From Cellulomonas xylanilytica (GTDB lineage: Bacteria; Actinomycetota; Actinomycetes; Actinomycetales; Cellulomonadaceae): DNA of 64,000 nt. Of this stretch, positions 35,637 through 45,553 are shown one piece after another. How positions within the stretch are numbered: the stretch's first letter is position 1; each line of letters starts with the position of its first letter. The stretch is from NCBI RefSeq assembly GCF_007989805.1, contig NZ_BJUB01000010.1:124001-188000 (forward strand), given 5' to 3'. The notes beneath the pieces were generated by a model that saw nothing but the letters and a program-made list of their open reading frames with translations, was not told the origin of the DNA and did not search any database. The translations under genes and the position numbers were made by a program.

Positions 35637-35866
35637 GGTGTTCCTCTCCTGCGACTCCCGGGTGACGGGGATGTCCCGTGGCGTCCGGTCGTCGGCGACT
35701 GCGCTGGATGGGCCGGCTGGGCCTGCGCGTGCGTGCCCTCGTTGGCGTGGATCGACGGTACCCGCGCGAACCGTTCCGTGACCAATCCTCGACGAGACGT
35801 TGGTGCTGCTGTGACGACGATCACACCTGTGCAGAGTCCCTCATCGAGGCGCCGCACACGCCCGGC
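35637..35866 (-). promoter_or_regulatory. gltA promoter region
   Basis: A 230-base gap between dapC and gltA. On the minus strand TTGGTC (35785-35780) and TACCGT (35760-35755), 19 bases apart, could be the gltA promoter, giving a leader of about 112 bases. GGAAC followed 15 bases later by CGTC overlaps this area, but is one base short of a good ECF promoter. Confidence 0.4.
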
Positions 35867-36997
35867 TCACGCCCCGGAGAGCCGCGCCGCGGCCTCCGCG
35901 ATCTTGTCGTCGGAGGCGGTCAGGGCCACGCGCACGTGCTCCGGGTCCCCGTAGAACGCGCCCGGTGCGACCAGGATCCCGAGACCGGCCAGGTCCGCGA
36001 CCGTCGCCCAGCTGTCCTGGGCACCGGACTCGGGGCGGACCCAGAGGTACAGGCCGGCGTGCGAGCGGTCCACCGCGTACCCCGCGCCCTCGAGCGCTGC
36101 TCGCAGCACCCGGCGCCGGCGCCCGTAGACCACCCGTTGCGCGGCGACGTGCTCGTCGTCGCCCAGCGCCGCCGTCGTCGCGGCCTGCACCGGGCCGGGG
36201 ACGATCATCCCGGCGTGCTTGCGCACCTCCAGCAGCCGCGCGACGAGCGCGGGGTCGCCCGCGACGAAGGACGACCGGTAGCCCGCCAGGTTGGACTGCT
36301 TCGACAGCGAGTACACCGCGAGCAGACCGGTGAGGTCCCCGCCGGTCACGCGGGGGTCGAGGATGCTCGGCACGCCGGCCGACGCCCACGGCTCGTCCCA
36401 CGCCAGCTCGGCGTAGCACTCGTCGGACGCGACGACGACGGGCCGGGCGGAGGTCCTCGCCGCGTCGACGACCGCACGCAGCTGGTCCACGCCCAGCACG
36501 GAGCCGTCCGGGTTGCCCGGGGAGTTCAGCCAGACCAGCCGGACGTCGTCACCCTGCGCGAGGCGGGCGGCCGGGTCGTCCGTGGGCTCGGGTGTCGCGC
36601 CCGCCAGCCGCGCCCCGACGTCGTACGTCGGGTACGCCGCCGACGGGTGCAGCACCACGTCTCCCGCGCCGAGGCCCAGCAAGGACGGCAGGAACGCCAC
36701 CAGCTCCTTGGAGCCGACCGTGGGCAGGACCGCCGCCGGGTCCAGGCCGCGGACACCGCGCCGACGGGCGAACCAGTCGACCACCGCCTGCCGCAGCGCC
36801 GGCGTGCCGTGCGTCGTCGGGTAGCCCGGCGAGTCCGCCGCCGCCGCCAACGCGTCGCCCACGAGCTCGGGCGTCGGGTCGACGGGCGTGCCGACGGACA
36901 GGTCCACGATGCCGCCCGGGTACGCGCGAGCGCGCTCGGCGAACGGCGTCAGGGTGTCCCAGGGAAAGTCCGGCAACGAGCCGGCGAGCAGGCCCAC
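35867..36997 (-). CDS. dapC: succinyldiaminopimelate transaminase
   Basis: A 376-residue PLP-dependent class I/II aminotransferase making N-succinyl-LL-2,6-diaminopimelate, the step between DapD and DapE. The PLP lysine lies in YSLSKQSNLAGYRSS near residue 235, and WLNSPGNPDGSV and DECYAEL are the cofactor-contact motifs. Its GTG is 11 bases after the fdxA stop, so the pair is co-transcribed, as in M. tuberculosis fdxC-dapC. With dapD and dapE nearby, three steps of the succinylase DAP branch are in 5 kb. Confidence 0.92.
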   Translation of the reverse strand: MGLLAGSLPDFPWDTLTPFAERARAYPGGIVDLSVGTPVDPTPELVGDALAAAADSPGYPTTHGTPALRQAVVDWFARRRGVRGLDPAAVLPTVGSKELVAFLPSLLGLGAGDVVLHPSAAYPTYDVGARLAGATPEPTDDPAARLAQGDDVRLVWLNSPGNPDGSVLGVDQLRAVVDAARTSARPVVVASDECYAELAWDEPWASAGVPSILDPRVTGGDLTGLLAVYSLSKQSNLAGYRSSFVAGDPALVARLLEVRKHAGMIVPGPVQAATTAALGDDEHVAAQRVVYGRRRRVLRAALEGAGYAVDRSHAGLYLWVRPESGAQDSWATVADLAGLGILVAPGAFYGDPEHVRVALTASDDKIAEAAARLSGA

Positions 36998-37008
36998 CGG
37001 GGCGGGCG

Positions 37009-37335
37009 TCAGTCGCCGTGCACGCGCAGCGGGAGTGTCGCGATGATCGGGTGGTCCTTGTCGATCTCACCCATCTTCGCGGCACCGCCCGGCGAGCCGA
37101 GGTCGTCGAAGAACTCGACGTTCGCCTTGTAGTACTCGGTCCACTGCTCGGGGACGTCGTCCTCGTAGTAGATCGCCTCGACCGGGCAGACGGGCTCGCA
37201 CGCACCGCAGTCGACGCACTCGTCAGGGTGGATGTACAGCGATCGCTTGCCCTCGTAGATGCAGTCCACGGGACATTCCTCGATGCACGCCTTGTCCTTG
37301 ACGTCCACGCAAGGCTCGGCGATCACATACGTCAC
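37009..37335 (-). CDS. fdxA: 7Fe ferredoxin
   Basis: A 108-residue bacterial seven-iron ferredoxin. CIEECPVDCIYEG and CVDCGACEPVCPVEAIYYE carry the ligands for a [3Fe-4S] and a [4Fe-4S] cluster. The C-terminal extension (about residues 58-108) is normal for the actinobacterial FdxA/FdxC group. The GTG start follows GGAGG. It is an electron carrier for cytochrome P450s or other redox enzymes; the partner is unknown. It is divergent from a short upstream ORF and an SH3-like gene. Confidence 0.94.
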   Translation of the reverse strand: MTYVIAEPCVDVKDKACIEECPVDCIYEGKRSLYIHPDECVDCGACEPVCPVEAIYYEDDVPEQWTEYYKANVEFFDDLGSPGGAAKMGEIDKDHPIIATLPLRVHGD

Positions 37336-37365
37336 GGTGGGTCCTCCACAGGCCAGGGGTGCTCC

Positions 37366-37371
37366 TAGTAT
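37366..37371 (+). promoter_or_regulatory. -10 hexamer TAGTAT before a leaderless upstream ORF
   Basis: TAGTAT is the closest match to the TATAAT consensus among the leaderless-type promoters of this window. It is 7 bases before the ATG of a 14-codon ORF. Confidence 0.55.
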
Positions 37372-37378
37372 CGCTCAC

Positions 37379-37423
37379 ATGCGCAGGCTGGCGACGCGGT
37401 GTCCATCACAGGGACACCCGTGA
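37379..37423 (+). CDS. 14-residue leader peptide (upstream ORF)
   Basis: ATG at 37379 opens a short frame coding MRRLATRCPSQGHP. Its TGA overlaps the GTG at 37420 as GTGA, so translation of the leader would run directly into the start of the next gene. With TAGTAT 7 bases before the ATG, the transcript would be leaderless and begin with this ORF. The single cysteine (residue 8) could let charged tRNA-Cys levels affect coupling, but that is inference. Similar short leader ORFs are known upstream of sulfur-metabolism genes in actinobacteria. Confidence 0.5.
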   Translation: MRRLATRCPSQGHP

Positions 37424-37692
37424 GCCCGGGGGGCTGGCGCAGCTGGTCGCCCGGCGTGCGCGTCGTCGTGCGTCGCGTGCGCGACGACCTTCCCGAACCG
37501 CACCCGGAGCACCCGGACCTGCACGCGCCGCCGCTCACCGACGTGCTCGGCGAGCTGATCGCCGTCGACGACGACGGTGTCCTGGTGCGGACGCGGCGCG
37601 GCGACGTGCGGGTGCCGGCCGACGACATCGTGCTCACCAAGCTGGTGCCGGCCGCGCCCGTCGACCGGCGACACCGGCCGACGGGCGCGTGA
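37420..37692 (+). CDS. small SH3-like domain protein
   Basis: A 90-residue protein from the GTG at 37420, with no membrane segment. GVRVVVRRVRDD, then LTDVLGELIAVDDDGVLVRT and GDVRVPADDIVLTKLVPAAP form a compact beta-rich domain like the N-terminal SH3-like part of mycobacterial GNAT acetyltransferases (Rv0428c type). Here it stands alone. An AGGGA lies 5 bases before this GTG, and the upstream ORF overlaps it. A GTG at 37399 would add 7 residues. Its stop abuts the VanW gene stop with no gap. Confidence 0.6.
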   Translation: MSPGGWRSWSPGVRVVVRRVRDDLPEPHPEHPDLHAPPLTDVLGELIAVDDDGVLVRTRRGDVRVPADDIVLTKLVPAAPVDRRHRPTGA

Positions 37693-40600
37693 CTACGGCG
37701 TGGCCGGTGGCGTGGCCGCCGGCGGTGCGCCGCAGATGACCTTGTTCTGCGGCTTGTAGCGCCAGGAGTTGGACTCCGTCTTCTCCAGGACGCCGTTCAG
37801 GTACGTCTTGCGCGTCACGGTGACGGAGAAGCCCGGGTTGCCGGCGCCCTGCGGCTCGCACGTGGGCGACTGCGAGTACACCGTCGTCGGTGCGACCACC
37901 CCGGACCGCGGGCTCGTGATCGACTCGACCGTCCAGTGCTTCGTGCCCCACACCCGGACGTACACGCGCCCGTCGGAGACCCACGCCTGGACCAGGGCCC
38001 CGTACGGCGTGTTGTTCTTCCACCGCATGTCCAGCGTCCCGGTGAAGATCGTCGCCTCGCGGCCCTCCGGGTACCGCGCGAACCACTCGCTGTGGGGACG
38101 GTGCTCGACGTCCTCGAAGCCCGCGAGGAACGCCGCGTTGTACGTGGTCGTCGACACCTGGCTCAGGCCGCCGCCCCAGGCGTCCGTGTGCTCCCCGCTG
38201 ACGATCGCGCCCGCCTCGACGTACCCGTGCGCGGCGTCGATCGGGCCGAGGGCCTCCGTCAGGCTGAACGTCTCGTCGGGGCGGATCAGGGTGCCGCTGA
38301 TCTTGCTCGCGCCGTTCGTGATGTTCACCGTGCGGCGCGGCTCGCTGTTCAGCGGCGTGGAGAACTCCGAGACGATCTCCTTGACGCCCAGCGCCTCGAG
38401 CTCGGCCGTCGACTCCGCCGGGTCGGCCTGGACCAGCTCGACGGGCGCCGTGCGGTCGGGCGCCGTGGTCGCCGCGGCGACGCTCTCCGCCAGGGCCGCC
38501 GGGTCCAGCGACGTCCCGGGTATGCCGGGGATGATCACCGGTGCGTCGTTGACGAACTCGAAGTGGGCGTCCGCCGACTCGGTCAGCAGACCCGGCAGCT
38601 GGGCGAGGACGACCGCCGCGAGCCCTTCACCGTTCATCTGCAGCGCCAGGGCGCTGTCCACCGGGACGAACGACGAGTTCGCGGCCAGCGTGGGCGAATC
38701 GAGCAGCGCGCTCTGACCCGCCACCGAGACCGTCACCGGAGCCGACGTCACCTGCCGCGCCTCCACGAGCGCGGCCTCCGTCTCCTCCTGCGTGATGTCG
38801 GGGGCCACCGTCGCCGTCGGCAGCTCGATCGGCCGCGCAGCGACCAGCCAGTCCGACGCCAGCACGTCCGCGGCACCCGGCTGGTCCAGGTTCCAGCCGT
38901 CCACCGCCGCCGTCGACTGCGGGGTCGAGTCGACGAACACCACCGTGCCGTCCACCGGCGCCAGCGCCAGCGACGTGCTCAGGTCACCGATCGCCGCCGA
39001 CAGCGCGTCGTCGTCGACCGCCGTCACCGGGTCCTGCGCCCCCACACCCGCCAGGTGCGCCCACAGACGACCCGGTTCCGCGAGGTCCACGCCCGTCAGC
39101 TCGTCGACCGTCGCCTCGGCGTCGAACGTCAGCCCGGCCGCCGTCGGGTCCACCGTCGCCTGGACGTCGTTCGCGACCACCTCGATCGGCTGGGTCGTGG
39201 CGTCCGCGAGCTCCTCGTCCAGCCGGGCGACCGCCTCGCCGGACGTCAGTCCGCCGATGTCGACCCCGGCGACCGTCGCGCCGTGCGGCACCCGGTCCGC
39301 GAGCGCGTACGACGCACCCACGTACACGGCACCCAGGGCCACGATGACGGCGGCCACGATCAGCAGCCGCTTGGGCCAGCGCCGCTTGCCGTCCTCCGCC
39401 TCGAACACGTCGAGGGGCGACTCGTTGCGCTCCGACGGCGGGACCGGCCCCGACGGGATCGGTGCCTGCGGCTGGACCGAGGGTCGCGCCGTTCCGGACG
39501 CGGCTGCCGGCGCGGCGGTCGGCCGGGCCGTCGCGGCGCTCGTGGGCGAGGCCGCGGCGGCGCCGGTCGCTGCTGCTGCGGCGCCCGCCGCTGCTGCTGC
39601 GGCGCTGTTCGGTGCGGGTGCGGCGGCGCCCGGTGCGGCTGCGGCTGCGCTGGTCGGCGCGGCTGCGCTGGTCGGCGCGGCTGCGGCGCCCTTCGGCGCT
39701 GCTCCGGCGGCGCTGCTCGGCCCGGCAGCGGCGTCCGTCGACGCGGCTGATGCGGCCGTCGCCGTAGCGGCCGCAGCGGCGGCTGCCGCGGCGGTGGTCC
39801 CTGCAGAGGTCGTCGCGTCTCCGCTCGCGGGCGGCGGCACCGGTCCGGAAGGCGTCGGCGCGACCGTCGCTGGTGCCGATGCCGGCACCGTGCGGGTGAC
39901 CGCGCCCGCGAGCGTCCCGACCGGGGCCGGAGGTGAGGCCTGAGCGGAGCTCGGCGAGGTCGAGGCAGGAGGCGTCCCCGGGTCCGGGTCCGACGACTCG
40001 GCGGCGACCGGTGCCATGACAGCCGTGGCGTCGTCCCGCCCGGTGGACCTGCTCGCCGGCGGTTCGGTCACCGTCGGTTCCTGGGTCTGCGCGGAAGGCG
40101 CCGTCGTGGGCCCGGCTGCGGTTTCCCGGGAGACGCTCGACTCGCCTGCGGCTTCCTCGGAGGCGCTCGTCCCGCCTGTGGCTTCCTCGGAAGCGAGCGA
40201 CTCAACTGCGGCTTCCTCGGAGGCGCGCGACTCAACTGCGGCTTCCTCGGGGGCGTGCGACCCGGACTGGTCGGGCTCCGTCACCTCGGCGGCGTGCAGC
40301 GGGCGGGCGGCCGTCCCGTCCTCCACCGCAGGGTCGGCACCCGGCTGGTCGGCGGTCCGCTCGTCGGCGTTCGCCGCGTCGACGGGCTGCTGCTCGGTCG
40401 AGGTGTCCGAGACGGTTCCGACGACGAGGGGGCTCTCGTCAGCGGCGGAGTCGTCGCCGGATCCGCCGTCCTCGACCGGCTCCTCGACGGAGGTGCCCTC
40501 GGCGACGGAGCTGACGTCGGCGACCGGCTCGACGACCGACGCGTCGTCTGAGACCGGCTCGGCGACCGATGCGTCCTGCGCACCGGGCTCGTCGGCCGAC

Positions 40601-41454
40601 GCGTCCTGTGCCGGCGGCTCCACCACCGATGCATCCGGTGCAACGGGCTCCACCAAGGATGCGTCTGGCGCTGCGGACTCGTCGGCCGAAGCGTCCTGCG
40701 CCGCCGGCTCCACCAGCGATCCGTCCTGTGCGTCGGGCTCGTCCGCAGGCGTCACCTCCGCGGGTGACTCGTCGGCAGCCTCATCACCAGCGACGGGTGC
40801 GGCGTCGGGCTCAGCCGGACCAGCAGGCGCGGCGGCAGGCTCGTCCGGAGCGGCAGGCGCCGCGGCGGCTTCCTCGGAAGCGACCTGTGCGGCAGCGGCA
40901 TCACCGGGCATGTCAGCAGGAACGACGTCGTCCGCCTGGTCGGCGGGCGCGACATCAGGTGACTCGTCGGCGAGCTCGACGTCGCCCGTCTCGGCGGCGG
41001 GCGCGACCTCGGGCGGCTCCACGGGAGCCACCTCGTCCGCGGTGGTTCCGTCCGCTGCCGCGTCGGCGTCCGGCTCGGAGGCGGTCCGGTCAGCGGCGAC
41101 GTCCGACGGACCGCCCTCGTCGGCGGAGCTGACGGCCTGCTCGGCGACAACCTCAGAACGCGCGGCCTGGTCGGCGACAACGTCCGAAGCAACGGCGTCC
41201 TCCGAGGCAACGGCGTCGTCAGAAGCAGCGGCCGCGTCCGGTGCCGTCTCGGACGAAGCCGTCTCGTCGACGGCGGACTCGGCGAGGCCGTCGCCGGACT
41301 GCTCGTCCGTCGGAGCCACGGGCTCGGCGACGCCGCCGCCCCACACCGGCCAGACCGGGTCCGACGACGGACGGTCGCTCTCCGCGGTACCGGCGCCCTC
41401 GGGCCCGTCCTCGCTGCGCTGTCCAGGCTCGTCGCGCTCGGTGCCGTTCGTCAT
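37693..41454 (-). CDS. VanW-family protein with long acidic low-complexity N-terminus
   Basis: A very long VanW protein of 1253 residues. Residues 1 to about 690 are low-complexity, rich in Ala, Asp, Glu, Ser and Pro, and probably disordered. A membrane segment (about 694-716, LLIVAAVIVALGAVYVGASY) is followed by putative peptidoglycan-binding repeats (about 725-1000) and a VanW domain (about 1030-1240; RPDETFSLTEALGP, then GGGLSQVSTTTYNAAF). So the acidic tail is cytoplasmic and the VanW part outside. The ATG at 41454 follows GGGGAG. The upstream TAGACT (41502-41497) is the likely -10. Role in the cell wall is inferred. Confidence 0.85.
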   Translation of the reverse strand: MTNGTERDEPGQRSEDGPEGAGTAESDRPSSDPVWPVWGGGVAEPVAPTDEQSGDGLAESAVDETASSETAPDAAAASDDAVASEDAVASDVVADQAARSEVVAEQAVSSADEGGPSDVAADRTASEPDADAAADGTTADEVAPVEPPEVAPAAETGDVELADESPDVAPADQADDVVPADMPGDAAAAQVASEEAAAAPAAPDEPAAAPAGPAEPDAAPVAGDEAADESPAEVTPADEPDAQDGSLVEPAAQDASADESAAPDASLVEPVAPDASVVEPPAQDASADEPGAQDASVAEPVSDDASVVEPVADVSSVAEGTSVEEPVEDGGSGDDSAADESPLVVGTVSDTSTEQQPVDAANADERTADQPGADPAVEDGTAARPLHAAEVTEPDQSGSHAPEEAAVESRASEEAAVESLASEEATGGTSASEEAAGESSVSRETAAGPTTAPSAQTQEPTVTEPPASRSTGRDDATAVMAPVAAESSDPDPGTPPASTSPSSAQASPPAPVGTLAGAVTRTVPASAPATVAPTPSGPVPPPASGDATTSAGTTAAAAAAAAATATAASAASTDAAAGPSSAAGAAPKGAAAAPTSAAAPTSAAAAAPGAAAPAPNSAAAAAAGAAAAATGAAAASPTSAATARPTAAPAAASGTARPSVQPQAPIPSGPVPPSERNESPLDVFEAEDGKRRWPKRLLIVAAVIVALGAVYVGASYALADRVPHGATVAGVDIGGLTSGEAVARLDEELADATTQPIEVVANDVQATVDPTAAGLTFDAEATVDELTGVDLAEPGRLWAHLAGVGAQDPVTAVDDDALSAAIGDLSTSLALAPVDGTVVFVDSTPQSTAAVDGWNLDQPGAADVLASDWLVAARPIELPTATVAPDITQEETEAALVEARQVTSAPVTVSVAGQSALLDSPTLAANSSFVPVDSALALQMNGEGLAAVVLAQLPGLLTESADAHFEFVNDAPVIIPGIPGTSLDPAALAESVAAATTAPDRTAPVELVQADPAESTAELEALGVKEIVSEFSTPLNSEPRRTVNITNGASKISGTLIRPDETFSLTEALGPIDAAHGYVEAGAIVSGEHTDAWGGGLSQVSTTTYNAAFLAGFEDVEHRPHSEWFARYPEGREATIFTGTLDMRWKNNTPYGALVQAWVSDGRVYVRVWGTKHWTVESITSPRSGVVAPTTVYSQSPTCEPQGAGNPGFSVTVTRKTYLNGVLEKTESNSWRYKPQNKVICGAPPAATPPATP
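40141..40260. repeat. four 30-base tandem repeats inside the VanW gene
   Basis: A unit of the type CTCAACTGCGGCTTCCTCGG plus ten more bases is repeated four times with a 30-base period and few changes. The period is a multiple of three, so the repeat encodes ten-residue units (SEEAAVES-like) in the disordered region and can vary in copy number without frameshift. Confidence 0.8.
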
Positions 41455-41496
41455 CCGCTCCCCCGCTGCTCCACACACGCACAACGCGTCCGCGCG

Positions 41497-41502
41497 AGTC
41501 TA
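41497..41502 (-). promoter_or_regulatory. -10 hexamer TAGACT of the VanW gene
   Basis: TAGACT on the minus strand, 42 bases before the ATG. It would give a leader of about 36 bases including the ribosome site. Confidence 0.4.
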
Positions 41503-41623
41503 CGTGCCTGGGCGAACCGAATTGGCGCGGTCACCGCACGGACGGTCGTTCTCACCCGTCACGCCTCGCGGCGAGACCTGCAGGGTTGGCGAACGACCCG
41601 TCGAGGGGTCGGCGGAAGCCGTC

Positions 41624-42109
41624 TCAGCGAACCCCGTGCAGCCGTCCGCGCAGGTGGACGAGACCGCCCGCCCCTGCCCGACCCTGCTCGGCGACGAGCA
41701 CGGAGCCGACGACGACGTCGTGGTCCCCGGCCCGGTGCACGGACTCGGTCCGGCAGTCGAACCACGCGGCGGCGCCGTCGACCCACACCGCGTCGGCGAC
41801 GGGTGCCGGCCGGTGCGGGACGCGCGCGAGCTGGTCGACGGCGGGCCTGCCGGGCGAGGCGAGCCAGTCCGCCGTGGGTGCCTGGTCGTCGGCGAGGACG
41901 CTGACGGACCAGGTGTCGACGTCGTCGAGCGCGTCGCGGAACCGGGCGTCGGCGTGCACGCAGAACAGGAGCATCGGCGGCTCGAGGGAGACCGACGTGA
42001 TCGCGCTGGCCGTCATGGCGTGCAGGGTGCCCCGCCAGCGCAGCGTGATGACGGCGACCCCCGCGGGGAGCCGAGCGACGGCGGAGCGGAAGGTGTCCGG
42101 GTCGGTCAC
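41624..42109 (-). CDS. flavin reductase-domain protein
   Basis: A 161-residue protein of the flavin-reductase-like FMN-binding split-barrel family. RSAVARLPAGVAVITLRWRG and TASAITSVSLEPPMLLFC are the FMN-binding part, and FDCRTESVHRAGDHDVVVGSV the C-terminal strand pattern. It may reduce flavin with NAD(P)H for a partner monooxygenase, but no partner is adjacent. The GTG at 42109 overlaps the stop of the membrane-protein gene by GTGA. The 169 bases upstream of the VanW start separate it from that gene. Confidence 0.87.
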   Translation of the reverse strand: MTDPDTFRSAVARLPAGVAVITLRWRGTLHAMTASAITSVSLEPPMLLFCVHADARFRDALDDVDTWSVSVLADDQAPTADWLASPGRPAVDQLARVPHRPAPVADAVWVDGAAAWFDCRTESVHRAGDHDVVVGSVLVAEQGRAGAGGLVHLRGRLHGVR

Positions 42110-42525
42110 GGAGCCGGGTCCACGAGCTCGTGCTCGACGGTCGGCGTGCGCGGTGCGCGGGGGCGGTCGTCGAACGGGCCTCGGGGCAGGAGCGCGGCGA
42201 CGACCAGCACGGCGATGGAGCCGAGGACCCACAGCCAGCCGATCGCCTGCCCGTCGGGCGCGAGGACGTCGCCGCCCGGCCCGCGCTGGGTGAGGAGCAG
42301 GACGGTGCCGGCGAGGCCGACCGCGTAACCGGCGAGCGCGACGTACCCGGTCCACGCACGGACGGTGACCGCGGCGACGAACGCGAGGGTGAGGCAGATG
42401 ACGAGCCCCCACGGCGGGATGCTGCGGTGCAGCACGGTGCCGAGGGTGCCGATGAGGACCCCGAGCACGAGGGACGCGGCGGCGGAGCCGATCGCGCCGG
42501 CGGAGAGGCGATGCACGCTCGTCAC
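42106..42525 (-). CDS. small membrane protein (DUF6113-like)
   Basis: A 139-residue protein with four hydrophobic segments (from GAIGSAAASLVLGVL, LVICLTLAFVAAV, YVALAGYAVGLAG and WLWVLGSIAVLVV) and a Pro/Arg-rich cytoplasmic tail. The position directly after mshB and the topology fit the uncharacterised DUF6113 group; this assignment is from memory. GTGA overlaps join it to mshB upstream and the flavin reductase gene downstream. Confidence 0.72.
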   Translation of the reverse strand: MTSVHRLSAGAIGSAAASLVLGVLIGTLGTVLHRSIPPWGLVICLTLAFVAAVTVRAWTGYVALAGYAVGLAGTVLLLTQRGPGGDVLAPDGQAIGWLWVLGSIAVLVVAALLPRGPFDDRPRAPRTPTVEHELVDPAP

Positions 42526-43478
42526 GTTACCGGGCGGACGCCGGCGGGCCAGACGACGTCGGCTCCCGAGCCGCCGGTCCCCCGCTGGTACGCCTCGGCG
42601 GGCAGGATCGGCGCGAGCACCCGGTTGCTCAGGGCGTAGCAGGCGACGAGGCCGCGGTCGTCGTCGACGGCCCGGATCGCCTGGACCTGCGTGACGTGCG
42701 AGCGCAGGGCGTCCAGCACGCGGTCGCGCACGGGGAGCACGTCGACCTCGAGCTCGATCTCGTCGTCGGGGACGGCGACCGACGGCAGCTCCGCGGCGGG
42801 GTCCGGCAGGTCCAGGTCGTCGTGCAGCGAGCCGAGCGCGGCCAGCACCGCCTCGTCACGCAGGGCCCGCATGCCGCGCTGCAGGGCGAGCCGCCCCTGG
42901 ACGGACCAGAGCACCACCGGCACGGCGAACGCCGGTGCGGCGTCGTCGGCCCGGGCCGCGGCGAAGTCGACGGCCCACTGCGTGACCTCGTGGGTGCGGA
43001 CGTGGTCGGGGTGGCCGTAGCCGCCGCCGGGCTCGTACGTGACGACCACGTCCGGGCGACGGGAGCGGATCACGCGGGCCAGCCGCTCGGCGGCCTCCTC
43101 GAGCCCGACGCCGACGAACGCCCCGTCGGGGACCTCGTCGGGAAGCCCGGCCCGGCCGGTGCCCACCCACGCCATGCCGGAGTCCTGGAACCGCTCGCGC
43201 GTCCCACCGGGGATGGAGTCGAGGTACCCGCGGTCCCGCACGCCGAGGGCGGCCAGTGCCCTGCCCAGCTCGCGGTCACGGTGCTCGGCGAGCGCCGGAC
43301 CGTCCCCCTCGAGGTGCGCCAGGCGCTTGCCGATGACCTCGCCGCGCTCCCCGCGGGTGCAGGTCACGACGGTGACCGGCCGACCGGCGGCTGCCCACGT
43401 GGCCAGCAGCGCGCCGGTCGCCAGCGACTCGTCGTCGGGGTGGGCGTGGACGGCGAGGAGCCCGCCCGACGTCACCAT
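42522..43478 (-). CDS. mshB: mycothiol biosynthesis deacetylase MshB
   Basis: A 318-residue zinc-dependent N-acetyl-glucosaminyl-inositol deacetylase of the mycothiol pathway. The metal and catalytic motif HAHPDDE is at residues 11-17 and the third ligand is in YGHPDHVRTH near residue 160. GERGEVIG and the C-terminal half are typical of MshB rather than the amidase Mca. The start lies 7 bases after the typA stop. Mycothiol is the main thiol of actinobacteria, so this gene supports the taxonomy. Confidence 0.92.
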   Translation of the reverse strand: MVTSGGLLAVHAHPDDESLATGALLATWAAAGRPVTVVTCTRGERGEVIGKRLAHLEGDGPALAEHRDRELGRALAALGVRDRGYLDSIPGGTRERFQDSGMAWVGTGRAGLPDEVPDGAFVGVGLEEAAERLARVIRSRRPDVVVTYEPGGGYGHPDHVRTHEVTQWAVDFAAARADDAAPAFAVPVVLWSVQGRLALQRGMRALRDEAVLAALGSLHDDLDLPDPAAELPSVAVPDDEIELEVDVLPVRDRVLDALRSHVTQVQAIRAVDDDRGLVACYALSNRVLAPILPAEAYQRGTGGSGADVVWPAGVRPVT

Positions 43479-43485
43479 CGAGGGA

Positions 43486-45447
<1,962 letters not shown>

Positions 45448-45503
45448 GGGGGAACTCATCTCAGAAGGTGGGGAGCGCGCCGAGTCGTCGGCCGCGCCGA
45501 TCG

Positions 45504-45509
45504 ATTCTA
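45504..45509 (-). promoter_or_regulatory. -10 hexamer TAGAAT of typA
   Basis: TAGAAT on the minus strand, in the 106-base gap between the binding lipoprotein gene and typA. The start would be near 45497, giving a leader of about 50 bases. No clear -35 was found. Confidence 0.5.
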
Positions 45510-45553
45510 CCCGCACACCCGTACACCCGCGTCAGAAGGTGACCAGACCCACG

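Noticed and set aside
35755..35785. SigE-type promoter upstream of gltA (GGAAC then CGTC)
   Set aside because: The spacing is 15 bases and the -10 is CGTC rather than CGTT, both off consensus. A normal promoter overlaps the same place.
40141..40260. Tandem repeats considered as a CRISPR array
   Set aside because: The units are adjacent without spacers, code in frame for a low-complexity protein tail, and no cas genes are present.
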